Below are positions 15,016-16,572 of a stretch of DNA of 16,572 nucleotides, one piece after another. Every line of letters begins with the position of its first letter. Position 1 is the first letter of the stretch. The translations under genes were made by a program, and so were the position numbers. Below the pieces are notes generated by a model. The model did no database searches, was not told the DNA's origin, and saw only the letters and a program-made list of their open reading frames with translations. The DNA lies in the NCBI GenBank assembly GCA_052390495.1, contig JBQTGW010000029.1, forward strand, positions 1-16,572. The letters are read 5' to 3'. The stretch comes from GCA-003244245 sp052390495 (lineage in GTDB: Bacteria > Actinomycetota > Actinomycetes > Mycobacteriales > Pseudonocardiaceae).

Positions 15016-15032
15016 AAGCAAGTTCCGTGCCA
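15016..15032 (-). promoter_or_regulatory. Sigma-54 (-24/-12) promoter
   Basis: The minus strand reads TGGCACGGAACTTGCTT, an exact match to the sigma-54 consensus TGGCAC-N5-TTGCW, with GG and GC ten bases apart. The predicted start of transcription is near 15006, about 40 bases before ATG 14967. It lies in the 151-base gap between rpoN and the first operon gene and reads into that gene. Scanning the window by eye for GG-N10-GC found only weak, intragenic matches elsewhere, so this is the only convincing sigma-54 promoter and the probable target of the activator encoded at 4973. Confidence 0.93.
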
Positions 15033-15041
15033 GCCCCCGAG

Positions 15042-15125
15042 CTGCTGTTTCCGGCAGCAGGAACGAACCGACGTTCGGCTGGAGCAGAACTGGACGAAGT
15101 CGGGTTCGCGCGGGACCGCTAGCGG
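15042..15125. promoter_or_regulatory. Candidate upstream activator sites (inverted repeats)
   Basis: Upstream of the sigma-54 promoter are three dyads: CTGCTG/CAGCAG (15042-15047 and 15055-15060), CGAAC/GTTCG with a four-base spacer (15064-15077), and the perfect palindrome CCGCTAGCGG (15116-15125), which covers the rpoN stop codon. Relative to a start near 15006 they centre at about -45, -65 and -115. The last is in the usual range for enhancer-binding proteins. None is proven, and the first could instead be part of an rpoN terminator, although no T-tract follows. Confidence 0.35.
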
Positions 15126-16450
15126 CTGCGGTAGTCCGGGATACCGAGCGCTCTGCGGTACTTCGCCACGGTCCGGCGCGCCAGGTGATGGCCGCGGGCC
15201 GCCAGCGCCCGCACCAGCGCGGCGTCGGACAGTGGACCGCTCTCCTGACCGATCACCTCGCGCAGGCACTCCTGCACACCCAGGGAAGGGCCGAAGAGCG
15301 CTGCAAAAGGCACGATCTCCCCAGTCGGCAGCAGAACGTACTTACCCGCGACCACCCGGCTCACTGTCGATTCGTGCACCGTCAGCTCGGCGGCGATCTC
15401 GCGACGGGTCAGCGGCAGATGCGCGCCACGCCCCGCTACGACCCGCTGCGCCTGCCTGCGCACCGTCGACTCGGCGACCCGCAGCACAGTCCGTTCGCGT
15501 CGGGCCAGTGCGCCGATGAAGTCACGGGCCCTGGCCAGGTGGTCAGCGATGCCGGGCGTCACCGCGGCCGCGGCCAGGTAGGACTCGGCGACCTGCACCG
15601 CCGACCACGGGCCCGGTACCACGGCGACGACCAGTCCACCGGCCGCGCGGCGCACCACAATGTCGACCGGCGCCGGAGGTGCCGGGAGTGCCTCGTCGAA
15701 GACCTCTGCGCTGAGCTGCGCTCGCAGCCAGGCCAGCGCATGGGCAAGCTCATCCGAGGTCAAGCCGACCGCGCCGGGCGTCGAACCGCCCAGCTGATCG
15801 AGCCCGCTACTGATCAACTTTTCGACTTCGTCCGGCACCCGGCCGTGCTCCGCGCAGCTGCGGACCTCCAGCCGCAACCGGTCGGTCAGACTCGTCGCAC
15901 ACAGCCCGGCATACCCCGAGGCGGCACGCAGGATCGTGATGATCTCTTGCAGCGCACCGACCGGCACCCCGAGGCGAGCCGCGATCCGCGGCACCGGCTC
16001 GGTGAGCACGCCGAGGTCATCGGTGTCGGCGAGCAGGTGGGCAGCCACCGTCCGCTGGGTTGGTGTCAGTGTCGCGGCAGCCGCCGTCAGTAGCTGGTCC
16101 CGCGGCGAGAGCCGCGCGACGACCCGCTCCGCGGCGTCGAGACTCGCACTGCCGCGACTCGTGCCTGCGTCGCCCGCCGAGCACCGCACGCAACCACCAC
16201 GCCCCAGCACCGAGCCACCCGTTAATCCCCACAGCACCGACCCGCAGCCGGGACAGCTCGCCGGAACGGGCAGCTCAAGCGCTGGGTTCGCGCCGAGCTC
16301 CACCGCGATCCGGTCCTCGAGTTCGGCGTTCGGCAGGCTGAGCAGCTCGGCGAGCAGCACCTGGGCCGGGGCCACCCGATGCTCCAAGCGCTGCTCAGGC
16401 GCCAGCGCCAGCACACGCTGCGCTTGGTTCCCCTGACCGAACGTGCCCAC
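15119..16450 (-). CDS. rpoN: RNA polymerase sigma-54 factor, divergent
   Basis: This sigma factor recognises -24/-12 promoters and needs an AAA+ activator. From GTG 16450 it has 443 residues. Region I, the activator-interacting part, is at 15-61 (LAPEQRLEHRVAPAQVLLAE ... NPALEL). Instead of an acidic region II there is a CPGC (66-69)...CVRC (87-90) pair pattern resembling a zinc ribbon. The core-binding domain follows (about 125-250). The -12/-24 DNA-binding part includes ARDFIGALARRERTVLRVAE (308-327) and the helix-turn-helix LTRREIAAELTVHESTVSRV (347-366), and the RpoN box ARRTVAKYRR is at 424-433. The frame is open to 16567, but the extra 39 residues look non-coding; TTG near 16474 is another possible start, and no strong ribosome-binding site decides. 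It lies directly upstream of the operon it should control. Confidence 0.93.
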   Translation of the reverse strand: MGTFGQGNQAQRVLALAPEQRLEHRVAPAQVLLAELLSLPNAELEDRIAVELGANPALELPVPASCPGCGSVLWGLTGGSVLGRGGCVRCSAGDAGTSRGSASLDAAERVVARLSPRDQLLTAAAATLTPTQRTVAAHLLADTDDLGVLTEPVPRIAARLGVPVGALQEIITILRAASGYAGLCATSLTDRLRLEVRSCAEHGRVPDEVEKLISSGLDQLGGSTPGAVGLTSDELAHALAWLRAQLSAEVFDEALPAPPAPVDIVVRRAAGGLVVAVVPGPWSAVQVAESYLAAAAVTPGIADHLARARDFIGALARRERTVLRVAESTVRRQAQRVVAGRGAHLPLTRREIAAELTVHESTVSRVVAGKYVLLPTGEIVPFAALFGPSLGVQECLREVIGQESGPLSDAALVRALAARGHHLARRTVAKYRRALGIPDYRSR

Positions 16451-16472
16451 CGCGTCATGATGACCCGTGAGT

Positions 16473-16500
16473 GGCAATAGGTGGGATATCCACCAGTGCC
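16473..16500. promoter_or_regulatory. Dyad upstream of rpoN
   Basis: GGTGG (16480-16484) and CCACC (16490-16494) flank GATAT, and outside them GGCA (16473-16476) and TGCC (16497-16500) add a second, slightly offset arm pair. The dyad lies about 25-50 bases upstream of the preferred rpoN start. It could be an operator controlling rpoN. If translation starts at the TTG near 16474 it would overlap the leader. Confidence 0.3.
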
Positions 16501-16572
16501 CCCCCCCGGGCAGCGGGCGCGCGGGCCGGACAGGCGGAGGGGGGGCGCCCCGCGGTGCCCAGTACAACGCCC

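Noticed and set aside
16451..16567. N-terminal extension of rpoN to 16567
   Set aside because: Pro/Gly/Trp-rich residues from a homopolymer-rich stretch (runs of C and G) precede the normal start of region I; the stretch may also contain assembly errors at a sequence end.

Overview
The window is 16.6 kb of high-GC DNA (single lines of coding sequence reach about 73% G+C) with dense, overlapping genes and ATG, GTG and TTG starts. This is the style of a high-GC actinomycete, although no marker gene proves the lineage. If the host is an actinobacterium, the main feature is surprising: the window carries a complete-looking sigma-54 regulatory cassette, and sigma-54 is generally described as missing from that phylum.

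Left part (1-4972). After about 440 bases with no convincing gene come a small orphan gene (445-780), a frameshifted DUF4143-type ATPase (806-2000, minus strand), a strong dyad/direct-repeat element (2003-2046), a beta-class SPPY DNA methyltransferase (2062-2988), and two unrecognised, translationally overlapping genes (3011-3598 and 3595-4602). A 370-base divergent intergenic region separates these from the activator gene.

Central and right part (4973-16450). A bacterial enhancer-binding protein with an intact GAFTGA loop (4973-6391, plus strand) points toward an eight-gene minus-strand block that runs from 14967 down to 6403. That block begins just downstream of a textbook sigma-54 promoter (15016-15032). 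A divergent rpoN (15119-16450) lies immediately upstream in the same direction. In order, the block encodes two paralogous acidic/Gly-Ala-rich proteins, an HExxH metalloprotein, a 638-residue unknown protein with a beta-rich N-terminus, an alpha-oxoamine-synthase-like PLP enzyme, an amidohydrolase-2-type hydrolase, a small protein with a methyltransferase-like tail, and an M74 (MepA-like) murein endopeptidase.

Four of the eight proteins share a short module, [ST]-G-x-W-x-R-x-G-x-x-I-x-[LI]. It is the extreme C-terminus of the two paralogues and the N-terminus of the last two, cargo-like proteins. The last two genes also have visibly lower G+C. My reading is inference: a self-contained, sigma-54-switched module in which the activator and RpoN turn on one operon, the tag links structural/scaffold proteins to exchangeable enzymes such as a peptidoglycan hydrolase, and the HExxH, PLP and amidohydrolase proteins mature or modify components. 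I do not recognise this combination as a named system.
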